A stretch of 64,000 bases of DNA, taken from NCBI GenBank assembly GCA_911728435.2, contig OU452199.1:2738860-2802859 (forward strand), in the 5' to 3' direction. The DNA is from Apoderus coryli. Lineage: Eukaryota; Arthropoda; Insecta; Coleoptera; Attelabidae. The notes beneath the pieces were generated by a model that searched no databases, was not told where the DNA came from, and saw nothing but the letters and a program-made list of their open reading frames with translations. Below are positions 23,207-34,439 of this stretch, piece after piece; position 1 is the stretch's first letter; each line of letters begins with the position of its first letter. The translations under genes were made by a program, and so were the position numbers.

Positions 23207-23449
23207 ATTCCGCACGGATGAGATTCCACCAAGACAACGTGAGAAGCAATACTGCAATCAGTTGTTTAGAGATTTGGAGCGGTACTTTAAAACTGTTGGT
23301 GAGATTGATGTGGAACCAGAGTTACATATTGATAATATTGAAAGGAATTGGCAACATCTGATGGTGGCATATCAGGAACGTGACAGGCATATTGTGGAGG
23401 AGATCAAGAGGCTGGAGAAGTTGCAACGTTTAGCGGAAAAAGTTCACAG
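23207..23449 (+). CDS. shot: shot exon: plakin domain, first spectrin-type helices
   Basis: The acceptor (CAAAAG) is not very pyrimidine-rich but the phase (2) fits. Reads FRTDEIPPRQREKQYC, LFRDLERYFKTVGEIDVEPE and EEIKRLEKLQRLAEKVHR. The ERYF.TVGE.DVE pattern is conserved in Shot and its vertebrate relatives. Intron of only 59 bp before it. Confidence 0.93.
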
Positions 23450-23454
23450 GTAAC

Positions 23455-23660
23455 ATTTTTCACTTTCACCAAACAGCCTGTAACGTTTTTCTCGGTTCGT
23501 TATGTCCCTCTTATACGTTGGCTATTTATATGATTTGTCTCTTTCTCGAATCCTTCCAGAGAGTAGTCGAACATTATGGCGCACGTATGCCCATTCTAGA
23601 TTCTTGGCGGTCGACACTACAACACAACTAGCTTGTGACGTGTAGCGGTGTTGCCGGATG
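23455..23660. repeat. Dispersed repeat, possibly LTR-derived
   Basis: Begins TGTAACGTTTTTC and includes ACTACAACACAACTAG and CGGTGTTGCC. The same elements in the same order occur at 43641-43916. TG..CA-like ends suggest an LTR, but no target duplication could be fixed. Confidence 0.4.
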
Positions 23661-24159
23661 TATTTATTTATCTCTAAGCGTAGGGGACATTTTATTATTC
23701 GTCCCAAGCCATTTGTTGACGCGAATGAAAAATGGCCCTTAGCCTTATTTTCCCGAAGTATCGATGGTTCTATGATGGTATGGCATTTTGCATAACGCCA
23801 CAGGTTCATCTGGGGACCTTAAACATAATCTAGACAGATCTGTCAATGATACAAGCGACCAATTACCATGATCACTCAGTACTTGTTTCATGTTGGCATC
23901 CTTGATTGACATCTGATCAGCAGTTTAATCCGATCGGATGTGTGGACACATACCACAGCTAAATCGAGGGTCAGTCATCTACTGACCAATCATCATTGAT
24001 GGGTTGTGGTTCGTGTTTCCTCTCGATATTCAAGTATTGTTATGGTAAAGAAGCCCCAGCAACTATACTCGTCCCGCTAGGGAATATGAGCGCGACTCTG
24101 TGATGGTGATTGGACCTAATGGGGTCAGTAGATCTTGTTCGATGGGTCCCATAAATAAT
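23661..24159. other. Intron sequence, no gene recognised
   Basis: Moderately GC-balanced sequence without recognisable coding motif on either strand. Confidence 0.4.
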
Positions 24160-24170
24160 AAATTTTCTTT

Positions 24171-24770
24171 GTAGATTGTAGACTGTTTTATCGGAGTCGT
24201 TTAGGCGATTTGGCCTCCCCTCACTTCGACCTGTAGAAGATCTTTTGTGAATTACTCTAATCTATGAATTGCCCAGCTGTCCCACATTTTTCATAAAGTT
24301 GATGATTTCTCTGGGGGCTAAATTCCTTGCCTCGTCGGGTCTTAGGGTCACCCCTCCAAGGTGTTTTAGCTTTTTGCAGAAAAGTGCCATGCATTCACAG
24401 AGCACGTGTTCTGTTGTCTCTGTTGAGTCTTCGCAAAACCGACAAGTGTCGTCCTCGGTTAGGCCCATCTTTTTGAGATGGTACTTCACTGGGTGGTGTC
24501 CCGTAAAAAGGCCTGTAATTCGCCTTAGGTCGCTTCTCTCCAGTTGGATAAGCTTCCCTGCGTTGGCCTCTGAAGGTTTGATAAACCTTTTTGATTGTCT
24601 TAGGCCTGCCGGGAGTGTTTCTCCAGTAGGACTTAAGTTGTTCCTTTTCCCATCAGCGAAGTTCTTCCATCATATGGCTTTTTGGAAGGCCAAAATTGCC
24701 TGAATCCATTTCACCAGTGAGGAGTCGACACTCCTCTCTTCTAGTGCTCTACTGATGTATTCATGTGAGG
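24171..24770 (-). mobile_element. I-group-like LINE copy with large internal deletion
   Basis: Flanked by an 11-bp duplication AAATTTTCTTT (24160-24170 and 24771-24781). The 3' part matches the C-terminal Cys/His region (CRFCEDSTETTEHVLCEC) and the TACAATC-type tail of the family. At about 24695 it jumps to an RT thumb fragment reading HEYISRALEERSVD and SSLVKWIQAIL. All of RNase H and most of RT are therefore deleted within the copy, before or during insertion. It ends 28 bp before the next shot exon. Confidence 0.85.
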
Positions 24771-24809
24771 AAATTTTCTTTAATATTATTGTTATTATTA
24801 ATTTGTTAG

Positions 24810-25012
24810 GGAGATCAAGCAAACTGATTCGGCACTGGATTCGATCGAACGCAATATCGATAACGAAGCGAGACGCATCGACCGCATCCATCCATTGGAA
24901 GCGAAAAAGATCGCTGATCAAATTGATCATGAATTGTCGATCACGGAACAACAAATTCAATCGTTGAAGACCGATGTAAATACGTTGAGGAATGGCAGGT
25001 ACCCCCAAGCTG
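24810..25012 (+). CDS. shot: shot exon: plakin domain
   Basis: Reads REIKQTDSALDSIERNIDNE and RRIDRIHPLEAKKIADQID, then LSITEQQIQSL and LRNGRYPQAG, an amphipathic spectrin-type helix set. It joins in phase 2 and leaves phase 1. The pyrimidine tract before its acceptor lies partly inside the target duplication of the upstream LINE. Confidence 0.92.
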
Positions 25013-25073
25013 GTAAGTCAATAATAATAAATCACAGCACGATTGGAATGATGATGATGATATGATTTCTTAG

Positions 25074-25294
25074 GCGAATTGGATAAACGGGTAAATAAAC
25101 TGCATGAAAAATGGGTGAGACTACGTCATTCGTTGCACAATAAAATAGTTGGGCCATTGGCAAATATGAGTTTCCCAGTGGAGGAACGTACAGTTACCAA
25201 ACATATCAGGACGGTGCAAGAGACACGAAATGTGGACACCAATCCGCATTTCAGATCGTTGCAGGAGCATATTGAATGGTGCAAAAATAAATTG
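25074..25294 (+). CDS. shot: shot exon: plakin domain spectrin-type repeat
   Basis: Reads ELDKRVNKLHEKWVRLR, NIVGPL-like and SFPVEERTVTKHIR, then DTNPHFRSLQEHIEWCKNKL. The last block is very highly conserved in Shot. A GTAAGT donor follows in phase 0. Confidence 0.95.
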
Positions 25295-25329
25295 GTAAGT
25301 GACAGTTACAAACTATTTACTTGACCGAA

Positions 25330-25550
25330 AGTTTTCCTTCAGGACTTTATTTAAGACTCCGTCAATTTCAATTTGAACGTGCCTCGAGTAGCGACGATAT
25401 AGATAGGGAGCAGCATTCTTGTATGCACTTGTACATCAAGCATATTTCTAAACAATGACGATTTACAAGAGCAAATTCGACCTCTGCACTAGTTTGATTA
25501 CCTATGGAGCTGCAGTCTGGTGGAGCAAAAGCCAACAGAATGAAAGAGCA
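25330..25550 (+). pseudogene. I-group-like LINE RT fragment
   Basis: Reads LCTSLITYGAAVWWSK, the conserved C-terminal end of the RT in I-group-like elements (compare MVTYASLVWWPK at 5.9 kb). It is followed directly by a CR1-like element in the same frame, by chance. Confidence 0.55.
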
Positions 25551-25559
25551 ATTGAAACA

Positions 25560-27275
25560 ACCCCAACCAGACCCATAGAAATTTTGTTATGTCTGTCGCT
25601 CCTGGACTTATCTATAATCGGTGGCTCTAACTTATCTCTTCGTTCGGGCCACTTTCCGGTTGCATGGAAGTCGAGTTTTATCACCCCTATTTTCAAATCT
25701 GGTAACAGAGGTGACGTATCAAATTACCGTCCGGTTTGTATTCTCAACTCCATTCCTAAGCTTTTCGAGAGTTTAATAACAAGATATCTAACAACTATAT
25801 TTAAGCCGATTATAATTGATGAACAGTTCGGTTTCCAGTCCGGTCGGTCTACTGAGCTTAATCTTCTGGAATACACACATTATTTGTCACGGGCCTTGGA
25901 GGGCGGTTACCAGGTTCATGCATTCTACACCGATTTTTCCAAGGCCTTCGACAGCGTGAATCACCGGCTCCTTATTCACAAGCTGGAGTGTATTGGCATG
26001 TCGGCACCTTTGTTGAGATGGTTGGAGAGCTACCTGACTGGCAGAACTCAGATAGTCCGTTTCAGTGATTTCCTTTCTGACCCTATTTCGGTTTCTTCTG
26101 GTGTCCCCCAGGGTTCTCACCTCGAGCCATTGTTATTTAACTTATCTATAAATGATATCAAGCAGTGTTTCATTCACAGTGAATTCAGGCTCTTCGCCGA
26201 CGACCTGAAGTGTTACCGGCGTATCGGAGGTCCCACAGATTGTTATCTTCTGCAGGAGGATGTTGTGAGATTTGTGCATTGGTGTGAGTTGCATGGTATG
26301 ACTTTGAATGTTTCTAAGTGCTTTTGCGTAAATTTCAACCGAACCAGGAGACCTCTTTTGTATGAATATTTTGTCGACCATTCAGGCCTAAAATACAAAT
26401 CTTCGGTCAAGGATCTGGGAGTTTACCTGGACACTTCCTTGAGCTTTGTGGATCACATCAGGCACTCGACTTCCAGGTCTCTGAAAGTGTTGGGCTTCAT
26501 AAAGCGTTGCTCGGTTGATTGCATTAATGTGAATACTATTAGAATTTTGTTCACAACGCTCGTCAGACCACATTTGGAGTATGCCTCGGCGGTTTGGACC
26601 CCGTCATACGGTTGGCATTCTGCCCGAGTTGAGAGCGTTCAGCGGCGTTTCCTTAGGTATGTTCACTTTAAGCTTGGTCGTCCGCGTCCTATCGATTTTG
26701 TGTTCGATTACGGAACAATGATGAGCGAGCTGGGGCTTACGACATTGAGTGATCGCAGGGTCGTCAGAGATCTATTAATACTTTATAAGCTTTTGAACAA
26801 TATGGTATCGTCTTCTTATTTGTTGTCCAATATGCATTTTCATGTACCGTCTAGGAACAATAGATACTCTCACCTTTTCCATGAGGAATTTCACCGTACA
26901 AATTACGGAGGAAATAATTTTGTCCCTAGAGTGGCCAGGATGGCGAATTCTTGCTTAAGCGTTGATTTCTTTGCGCCTATAGGTGAATTTATTCGCCGTT
27001 TGAAATGTGAGCGTCGTGATGGCAGTTTTGCGTAAGTCGATCGATGCCTGTTGCGTTGACGATCATGGTTTTCCTTTTATTCCTGGCGTGGGTCTTGCGA
27101 ATAGCTTTAGTATAACTTGAATTATGTTTAAATTGTCTACTTATTGTGTAATTTAAAGTTTCTTAGGTTTTGTAAAATTGTTGAATTTGTGTAGTATTGC
27201 ATGGAATTATATTTGTTATATTATATCGTATGATGTATAAATGGACTTTGTCCGTGAATAAATAAATAAATAAAC
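25560..27275 (+). mobile_element. CR1/Jockey-like LINE with open RT frame
   Basis: The open frame continues to the TAA at 27033-27035 with no stop. RT motifs in order are WKSSFITPIFKSGN, YRPVCILNSIPKLFE, FGFQSGRSTELNLLEY, FYTDFSKAFDSVNH, VSSGVPQGSHLEPLLFN, LFADDLKCYR (catalytic FADD) and VKDLGVYLDTSLSF. They are followed by the C-terminal SRNNRYSHLFHEEFHRTNYG region. The N-terminal ORF1, endonuclease and RT fingers are missing. The 3' UTR ends in an (AATA)n tail at about 27260-27275. The preserved frame suggests a young copy in a shot intron. Confidence 0.88.
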
Positions 27276-27715
27276 TTTAGGATCAAAACTAGGGAAAACA
27301 AGTGAGTGTAGGAAGATGCAGTCAGTAGACTGTCACATCATTATCAAATGACATTTTGGGACTCACCTCTGCGCAGAGTCAGTGGATATGAAGAGGAGAC
27401 CGGAATCCATCCTTGAAGAACGATGTAGTCGATTGAAATGTCCCTCCCCTGGCACTTTTGCGGCTGAATTAGAATTATGGATAACATAGAGTTTCGGTTG
27501 GCTCATGAAGGATGCATAAATGGCCCTAGAAAACCCTCGACAAATTCAAAATCCAGATCTAGATTGGTTATGCCCAAAACAAAAGTATCATGCTCATTCT
27601 TATCATTATCAACGTGTACTAAGTACTGACCCCCAGGTATCTACGCCTCTGAGGTACAATATAAAATAGTGTACCAAATTTTGTTCGAATTTCCAGTGTG
27701 TGAATCGCTCAAAAA
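27276..27715. other. Intron sequence, no gene recognised
   Basis: No motif supported in either strand. Confidence 0.4.
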
Positions 27716-29105
27716 TTAATGCACATTAAAAAAGTCACCTACTGTATAAAAAGCTTTTTCTAACAAATACGGCTTTAGAGCTTTACGGAATCGAGGAAGG
27801 GATGATAGCAATTTGATTTCCATTGGCAGATGGTTGTGCATTTTTTTTGTATTGTATAGGATCGAGCTTTTGATTAATTCGGAGGATGGGGCTGGCAGAT
27901 AAAGATCATGTCCGGCGTTCCTAAGGAGATAGTTATGGAATGGTCTTTCAGAGACATCTGACAGGTGTTTGCGGATTAAGCAGACCGATTCCAATATGAA
28001 TAAGGAAGGTAGTGTCAGTATTTTAAATTTTCTGAAGAAGTCCTGGCAATGGGCTCTATAGTGCAATCTCAGAGAGTATCGAATAACTCTTTTTTGTAAT
28101 CTAAAAATACACCCAAATTGCGTTGCACAGCATGTACCCCAGAATGGGAGGGTGTATCGAAGATGGGATTCGAAGAGTGAAAAGTAGACTGTTATGGAAG
28201 TTGACAAGTTAAGTTCTTTGGAAACTGATCTTAACGCAAAACAGGCAGAGCTTAATTTTTTTGATAACGCATCAATGTGCATCTTCCACTTCAGGGAGCG
28301 GTCAACAACAAGGCCCAGAAACTTCACAGAAGAAATGACGTCAATAGTGGAATTATTAAGTTCAAAAGACTGCAGCGCACCTTTATATGACACAGATTTA
28401 GTTTTTGCAGTGTTCAAGCACAACAGGTTAGAGTCACACCATGATTTGATGGTGATTAAGTCTTTGGATATGGTACTATGAAGAGCCAGACTATCCGGGC
28501 CGCACCAAGTGAAACTAGCATCATCAGCAAAGAGACATACTTTACCGGTGATGTCTAGGCACGTAATGTCGTTGATGAATAGCAAAAACAAAATAGGACC
28601 CAACACGAACCCTGTGGAACTCCACAATCCATCGGCCTGCAAGAAGACACAGCCGCATTGACCCTCACACACTGACTTCTGTTGCTAACGTACGACTGAA
28701 ACCATCCCAGTGGAAACCCCCGAATTCCGTAGTGCTGTATCTTCTTAATTAGAATGTTATAACTTACACAGTCAAATGCTTTGGATAAATCAGAGAAAAT
28801 TGATGCTGTAAAGTGGAGATTGTTCAAGTTGGAGTAAACATTGTTGAAGACGGAGAATATAGCATCATTAGGGCATTTGGTAGCTAAAAATCCAAATTGG
28901 TGGCTAGTTAATACTCCATATTTGTGCAGAAATGATAGAAGTCTCCTTTTAACCAGTCTTTCAATGATATTGGATAGAGTAGATAGAAGTGCAATTGGAC
29001 GATAGTTTGAAGCTTGATCCTTATCGCCGCCCTTGTGCAGAGGAATTATTATAGATGTCTTAAGGCATTGTGGAAAAATTCCATTTTGGAATGACATTCC
29101 GGTAG
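27716..29105 (-). mobile_element. CR1/L2-like LINE reverse transcriptase, one frameshift
   Basis: The minus strand carries KTSIIIPLHKGGDKDQASNY, NYRPIALLSTLSNIIERLV, HQFGFLATKCPNDAIFS, IFSDLSKAFDCVSYN and MDCGVPQGS. After a frameshift near 28610 it continues with GPILFLLFINDI, CLFADDASFTW and VKFLGLVVDRSLKWKMHI, then the C-terminal FHNYLLRN and a stop near 27716. The second and third motifs sit in different frames, so it is dead. It belongs to a lineage different from the 25.6-kb element. Confidence 0.85.
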
Positions 29106-29406
29106 ATTAGACAACATTTTCAAAGCGATTCCATCAGTTCCAGAAGACACCTTGTTTTTGATGTCTTTAATTGTACTGCAAAGCTCTGGAGTTGCAACGG
29201 GTATTAGGAAGAAACTATGTATATTCTCATTGGTATTTCCGAAGTTACGAATCTTGCTTCAGTCCCATTTTCATATATAAATGGTTACCAACTGTTAAAG
29301 CCCTGCTACAAAAAAAATGACTCACCCCATATAATGCCTTCAAATTGTTAAAGGCCTGATGAGACCTCGCCGAAAACCCTGTATAAATGTTACATTGTCT
29401 TTTCAG

Positions 29407-29595
29407 AAACAATTAAAGAAAGCCGATTACGGCACTGATTTACCATCCGTCCAATCAGAACGTGATATCCATCAACGTGAGCACAAACAAATCGACCAAT
29501 ACCATTCCAAAGTTGAAGCATGCGTGAAGGCTAGTCATTACTTTACCGGCGAGGAGTTGTCTTTGTATAATCAACATTTAGGCCAACTTCAAAAG
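29407..29595 (+). CDS. shot: shot exon: plakin domain
   Basis: Reads KQLKKADYGTDLPSVQSE, HKQIDQYHSKVEAC and ASHYFTGEELSLYNQHLGQL. Phase 0 on both sides, acceptor TTTTCAG, donor AAG|GTAAGG. The A.DYG.DLPSV block is conserved in the family. Confidence 0.95.
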
Positions 29596-29656
29596 GTAAG
29601 GAAGACGGATGGAAGATTAACTGAACGATATGCGATTCTTTTTGTTCTATTTTCAG

Positions 29657-29836
29657 GTCTATGCGGAATTACTTTCGTTCAGCACTAATAGAATGACCGA
29701 TTTAGAGACTCTATTAGACTTTATTCAATCCGCTACTAATGAGTTGCAATGGTTGAATGAAAAGGAAGAAATTGAGGTTACTAGAGATTGGAGTGATGTT
29801 AAAATTGATGTTGTAGCTGTAGAGAAATATTATGAA
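29657..29836 (+). CDS. shot: shot exon: plakin domain
   Basis: Reads VYAELLSFSTNRMTDLETL, ELQWLNEKEEIEVTRDWSD and VEKYYE. The LQWLNEKE.IE.TRDW block is strongly conserved in spectraplakins and plectin. Phase 0 on both sides. The preceding intron is only 61 bp. Confidence 0.95.
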
Positions 29837-29839
29837 GTA

Positions 29840-31119
29840 AGTGTTTTTTATTTTTGTAACAAATTGATTGATTTTGATCAATGGTGAGCAGAGACAAGAA
29901 GGACCTTATTATTTTATTTAAATTGTTTAAATTAAGTTCATTGCTCTGAACTTTTGGCTAAAATTATAAATTCACGGGTCTTGAACATGTTTTTTCATGA
30001 GCCTCAAGTTTTTTTATGGCTACAGCTCCAGGTCTAGCGTCTCGGAGATCTTTGAACGTGAGCTGCACACGATATTTGGAGTCCCTCTTTATTCGAGTAT
30101 CACGGAATGTTTATTTATAATTCTTGCTAAAAATATTGTTTTTCTTTGTTGAGCAGCATTTTTGTGGAAATGGTGGAGAGGTAAATATAAAATTACTCAA
30201 TAGGAACATGAATAAGATTACAAATTTTTAATTTAATTTAATTCCCACATAAGACATTTCTAGTCCAGGAAATGGAAGGATAAGCAAGCATAATATGCTA
30301 GATTGGAACACGTAAACTTATGGTTTTTTTTTTTGCCAGCCCATACTAAGAGTACATGCATAGTGGAGCCTCGTCTCAAGCCTCGACTCTTGTATACAAA
30401 TTTATTAGTATGCATATACGCGTATATAGCAGAGCCTCTCACTCACTTCTACGGATGAATCAAAGTAGTTTGATTTCGGGACTCTACACGCCTTGATACC
30501 TGAAATGACAGCTTGGGATTGTTGCGCATATAGTCACGTGGTCAGTTATGGTCCTCTGCCGAGGGCCTCCATCCCATGCCCTTGAGCGTCAGCTTAAGGT
30601 CGGCACACGAAATTAGGGAGGGCAACAAAAGAGGTACAAGGACCAACATGAAGAAGTGTGGAACAACTGGGAGCAGATCGCGAACGACAGACCGAGATGG
30701 AGGGTCATCAAGTTTTTGAGGGGCAGCGTCGACTACATGAGGATGCGAAGAGACAGCATCGAAAGGAGAGGGAACGCATCGATGGGGCAGCGCACATACA
30801 TATGTCAGAAGACATTTGTATAATGGCAAAAAATATTTTATCTCGTCCAACTCCAAGCGGCGACTGTGACCTCCACCAGTTCTCTCTTCAATAGCAACAA
30901 ATCCAAGGGGCGTCGTAGGGATTTGTTCATCGCTTGCTTGATTTTTAGGAAGTCAGACGTTATGGAGCGCTTCTTGGGAGCGGAACACAGCGATTCGGCG
31001 AAATGTGGCTGCTTGCATAATTTAAATGATGCTCCAAGTGTCCCCTTGTTCGGAAATGGATCAAAAACTTTGATTAGACCGGTTCAACAATAGTTGCAAG
31101 AATTAAAGCGTCAGGATGC
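29840..31119. other. Intron with possible LINE C-terminal trace
   Basis: Near 30640-30720 a plus-strand frame reads VWNNWEQIANDRPRWR, which looks like the very end of an RTE-type ORF (W..IA.DR..W). It is too short to be sure. The rest has no recognisable content. Confidence 0.35.
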
Positions 31120-31325
31120 CAGTTAATGAGCAACTGAGTGTCTTACAACATTTAACAACATCTTGTGTTCTGACGAGGCTCAACGATCATAGCAATAACC
31201 CGATTTGTCTTTACTCGAATGCAACAAATCCAAAATGCAAGCATGAGAGTGATTCGCCTAAAGTCACCCTTTGGCCGCAATATTGGCTCGAGGAAATTAT
31301 TGGCTCTTACTTAACCGTGACACCC
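31120..31325 (+). pseudogene. IS630-type transposase fragment
   Basis: Reads SNATNPKCKHESDSPKVTLW followed by a broken IGSYLTVT block, resembling the catalytic-core middle of IS630-type transposases (PKVTVWAA..GIIGPYF). It stops where the LTR-like repeat begins. Confidence 0.5.
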
Positions 31326-31680
31326 TCCAACTACTAGCTTCTGTATATCATAATAAAAGTCCGACATTTACTTTACATGAAGGTGTTTTGAAAATATTGA
31401 ATGTTTAGACCATCCTATAACTGAAACATCTGGTTATTTTTTCTAATATATGCTTTTATCTTTGGACTAACTGATAAACAAACTCAATATTCTTCGAACA
31501 AGAAAAAGGTCGTTATTTTAGGTAAAACTTCTTTTAGGAATATTTGCTAAAAGCCCAACATAATAAATTTTTTACTTGCAGATGTTGTATAATGTTTACG
31601 AAAAGATTATACTTCTAGACATATTAGGTATAAAACTATGAGACATATCTATAAAACCCAAATATATATACAGGCTGGAC
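31326..31680 (+). repeat. Copy of the LTR-like family
   Basis: Begins with CCAACTACTAGCTTCTGTAT and is closely similar to about 12040-12370, including CTGAAACATCTGGTTAT and GATGTTGTATAATGTTTACG. This is the distal part only. It lies between shot exons. Confidence 0.6.
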
Positions 31681-31808
31681 AAAAAAATGGCCTCCACCTA
31701 GTCTAGATCAGATAGGGATATGCCAAATTGTAAAATACAGGGCAACAAGATTTTCTACACACATCTGATCATACCAATCTAAATTCTATTGTAACGTACT
31801 ATTTTCAG

Positions 31809-32050
31809 TACTTAATGAGTGAATTGGAGAAACGAGAAATCCAATTCAATTCCGTTTTGGAACGTGGCGAATGTCTAGTCTTACAAAATCATCCAGCCAC
31901 TAAAGCGATTGAAGCTCATATCGCTGCAATGAACGCCCAGTGGGCTTGGATCCTACAACTGACTCATTGCCTTGAGCGACATCTACAGAATTCCAGAAAC
32001 TACCAATTGTTCTTCAAGGATGTTCAAGTAGCAGAGGACTGGCTTAAAGA
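31809..32050 (+). CDS. shot: shot exon: plakin domain
   Basis: Reads YLMSELEKREIQFNSVLERG, HPATKAIEAHIAAMNAQWAW and LEKHL-type sequence to VAEDWLKE. The LMSELEKRE and QWAW.LQL..CLE blocks are hallmark. Leaves phase 2; donor GA|GTAAGA. Confidence 0.95.
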
Positions 32051-32179
32051 GTAAGAATCAATTATTGATTTAACACTGTTTCTTTTATATTAATTGACAT
32101 TGTTGCCGTTTATGGGTTACTGTAAGAAAGCTGGCAACTCTGACCAGTGTTAGTAATGTTCTTAATTTTTTCTTTTCAG

Positions 32180-32408
32180 AAAAGACGAAATTATGAATTC
32201 AGAGTTCAGTCAAGGTGAATTTAGCCTTGACGTAGGTGAACGTTTATTGCAGGGAATGCAATCACTGCGTAATGAATTGAATACGTTCGCGGAAAGTGTT
32301 CAAAATTTGACAGCTCGCGCACAAGACATTGTACCATTGAAACAACGTCGCCAACCTGTCACTCGACCAATGACAGTTACCGCCATCTGTAATTACAAGC
32401 AGAACAAT
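32180..32408 (+). CDS. shot: shot exon: plakin domain, start of SH3
   Basis: Reads KDEIMNSEFSQGEFSLDVGE, LLQGMQSLRNELN, then KQRRQPVTRPMTVTAICNYK. The final A.C.YK is the first strand of the plakin SH3. Phase 2 in, phase 0 out. Confidence 0.95.
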
Positions 32409-32466
32409 GTAAGCTATCAGAAATTAAAGTTTTGCCCGTTTTTTTGACTATTCTTATTAATTTCAG

Positions 32467-33524
32467 TTCTCCATCGAAACAAATAAACAATGCACACTTA
32501 CCGATAACTCGGGACGCACAAAATGGCGTGTACACAACGATAAAGGCATCGAATGCCAAGTGCACGGTGTCTGTTTCGAGCTTCCGCCACCAGACAAGGA
32601 TGCTTTAGATGCTGCAGACAGGCTAGGACGTCAATATGACCGCTCGATAGCGTTATGGCAAAAGAAACAACTTCGCATGCGTCAAAATATGATTTTTGCA
32701 ACCATCAAAGTAGTGAAGGGGTGGGATTTGGCGCAGTTCATTGCAATTGGGGCTGAGCAACGTAATGCGATTAGAAAAGCGCTGAATGAGGACGCGGATA
32801 AGTTGATGGCTGAAGGAGATCCTTCTGATCCGCAACTACGTCGATTGAAACGTGAAATGGATGAGGTTAATCGATTGTTTGATGAGTTTGAGAAACGCGC
32901 TCGAGCTGAGGAAGAAAGTAAAAACCAAATCAGAATATTTAACAATCAGATCGGTAATTTGCAGCAAGCATTGGATGAAGCAGAAATGATGATCAATCAA
33001 CGCGTTTTGTCGCCGTTACCACGTGATATTGATACGTTACAACATTTAGTGTTGGAGCACAAAGAATTTGAATCGCGTCTGCAAAATCTCGAACCTGAAG
33101 TGGAGAAAGTCAAGAATACCTTTAGATCGATCACGTTGAAAACGCCTCAGCACAAGAAAGACCTGGAAAAGGTCTTGGATAAGTGGAAGTACATCTGGAA
33201 CACTAGTAACATCTACATTGAACGACTGAAATGTATGGAAATTGTGCTCAACGGCATGGATGAGGCATCAGAGGTCATTTCCAAGTTTGAGAATAAGTTG
33301 GCGTTGTTTGACGAGTTGCCAAACACCAAAGAAGGTCTGGAGGATGTTCACGATGATTTGTTGAAATTGGAATCAGCGGTGGGTCAGCAGCAAATCGCCA
33401 TGGACCAGTTGAATGATGATTTTGATAATACCAGAAGTTTAACGGAACGGTCAAGACCGAATCAACGTGGGCCACATGCTGATGTCGAAAGGTGTGACAA
33501 GGAGATTCAGAAATTGAACAACAG
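32467..33524 (+). CDS. shot: shot exon: SH3 remainder and spectrin repeats (largest exon)
   Basis: The first ~40 residues finish the SH3 (CTLTDNSGRTKWRVHNDKG, then CFELPPPD). Helical spectrin repeats follow: WQKKQLRMRQNMIFATIKVV, GDPSDPQLRRLKREMDEVN, RLFDEFEKRARAEEESK, PLPRDIDTLQHLVLEHKEFE and TLKTPQHKKDLEKVLDKW. These blocks are almost invariant in Shot/MACF1. Plakin SH3 domains lack the usual proline-peptide groove residues and pack against the spectrin repeat. It ends LNNR in phase 2; the next intron is 59 bp. Confidence 0.97.
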
Positions 33525-33583
33525 GTATGGTTATGGTGAGTGTTTTATTTGAAAGTAAATAATTATAATTTGATTTGGGTTAG

Positions 33584-33767
33584 ATGGGGGAATGTGTGTA
33601 CACAACTGGCGGATCGGCTAAGAGGTTGTAAACAAGCGTATGATCTTCTGGCGAAATACGGCGAGGCTAAACAAGTTGAAGACGATTGGTTGGATGATCA
33701 ATATGGACGATTGGAAAATCTGCAACCAATCAAAGAACGTGCGAAGGAACACTTAGATGCTACAAGA
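33584..33767 (+). CDS. shot: shot exon: spectrin repeat
   Basis: Completes Arg and reads RWGNVCTQLADRLRGCKQAY, EAKQVEDDWLDDQYGRLENL and KERAKEHLDATR. The RW..VC.QL..R..CE/K pattern is spectrin helix A. Phase 0 donor AGA|GTAAGT. Confidence 0.93.
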
Positions 33768-34439
33768 GTAAGTCAAGTTTTGTTTAAATTATTTGAAAAT
33801 ACAAATTTAAGAGTGCCATTTGAATTCGGAATAATCAGAGTAGGCAAATTTTACATAAATCCATTGTCCTCTCGTTGGGTTTACACCAGAATTGATGAGT
33901 AGCTCATTACGTCAGCGTTCATGTTTAAGCATCCCGAAAAGTAAATCATTAAATAAATAATGTTAGCATAGCACAAGAAATTTTCCACTGTGTGTCATAA
34001 TAATAATTATAATATACATATAGGTACATAACACCCTGTTGTATACTCTTATTTTCCATTAAACCTGTGCTGAATCCATATGGAGCGTGCTTCTTATGCT
34101 GTATTTTCAATGGCAAGATACGCTTAGTGCAATTAAACGCTGGCAACTATGTTTATATGAAGGACGAAGGACGGCCGTCAAGTGGTTGTATCTCTTGTAT
34201 ATTGGGTATATGCCTGTGTGGGGCGTTGCCCATTTGCATAAGAACATGTATAATAATAGGCGCTATTGGTGTGACTGAGGACACAAGCATTGGCAAGGGT
34301 GTCAAACGCAGTGCACAGCACAGGGAGAGGGCAAAATAAATAATGTATTAAAATAATAAAAGACAGGGAAATAGGTATATATAATGTATGCAACCGTCAA
34401 CTAACGGTTTGCGAGTAACGTCACTCTGTTAACAAATCG

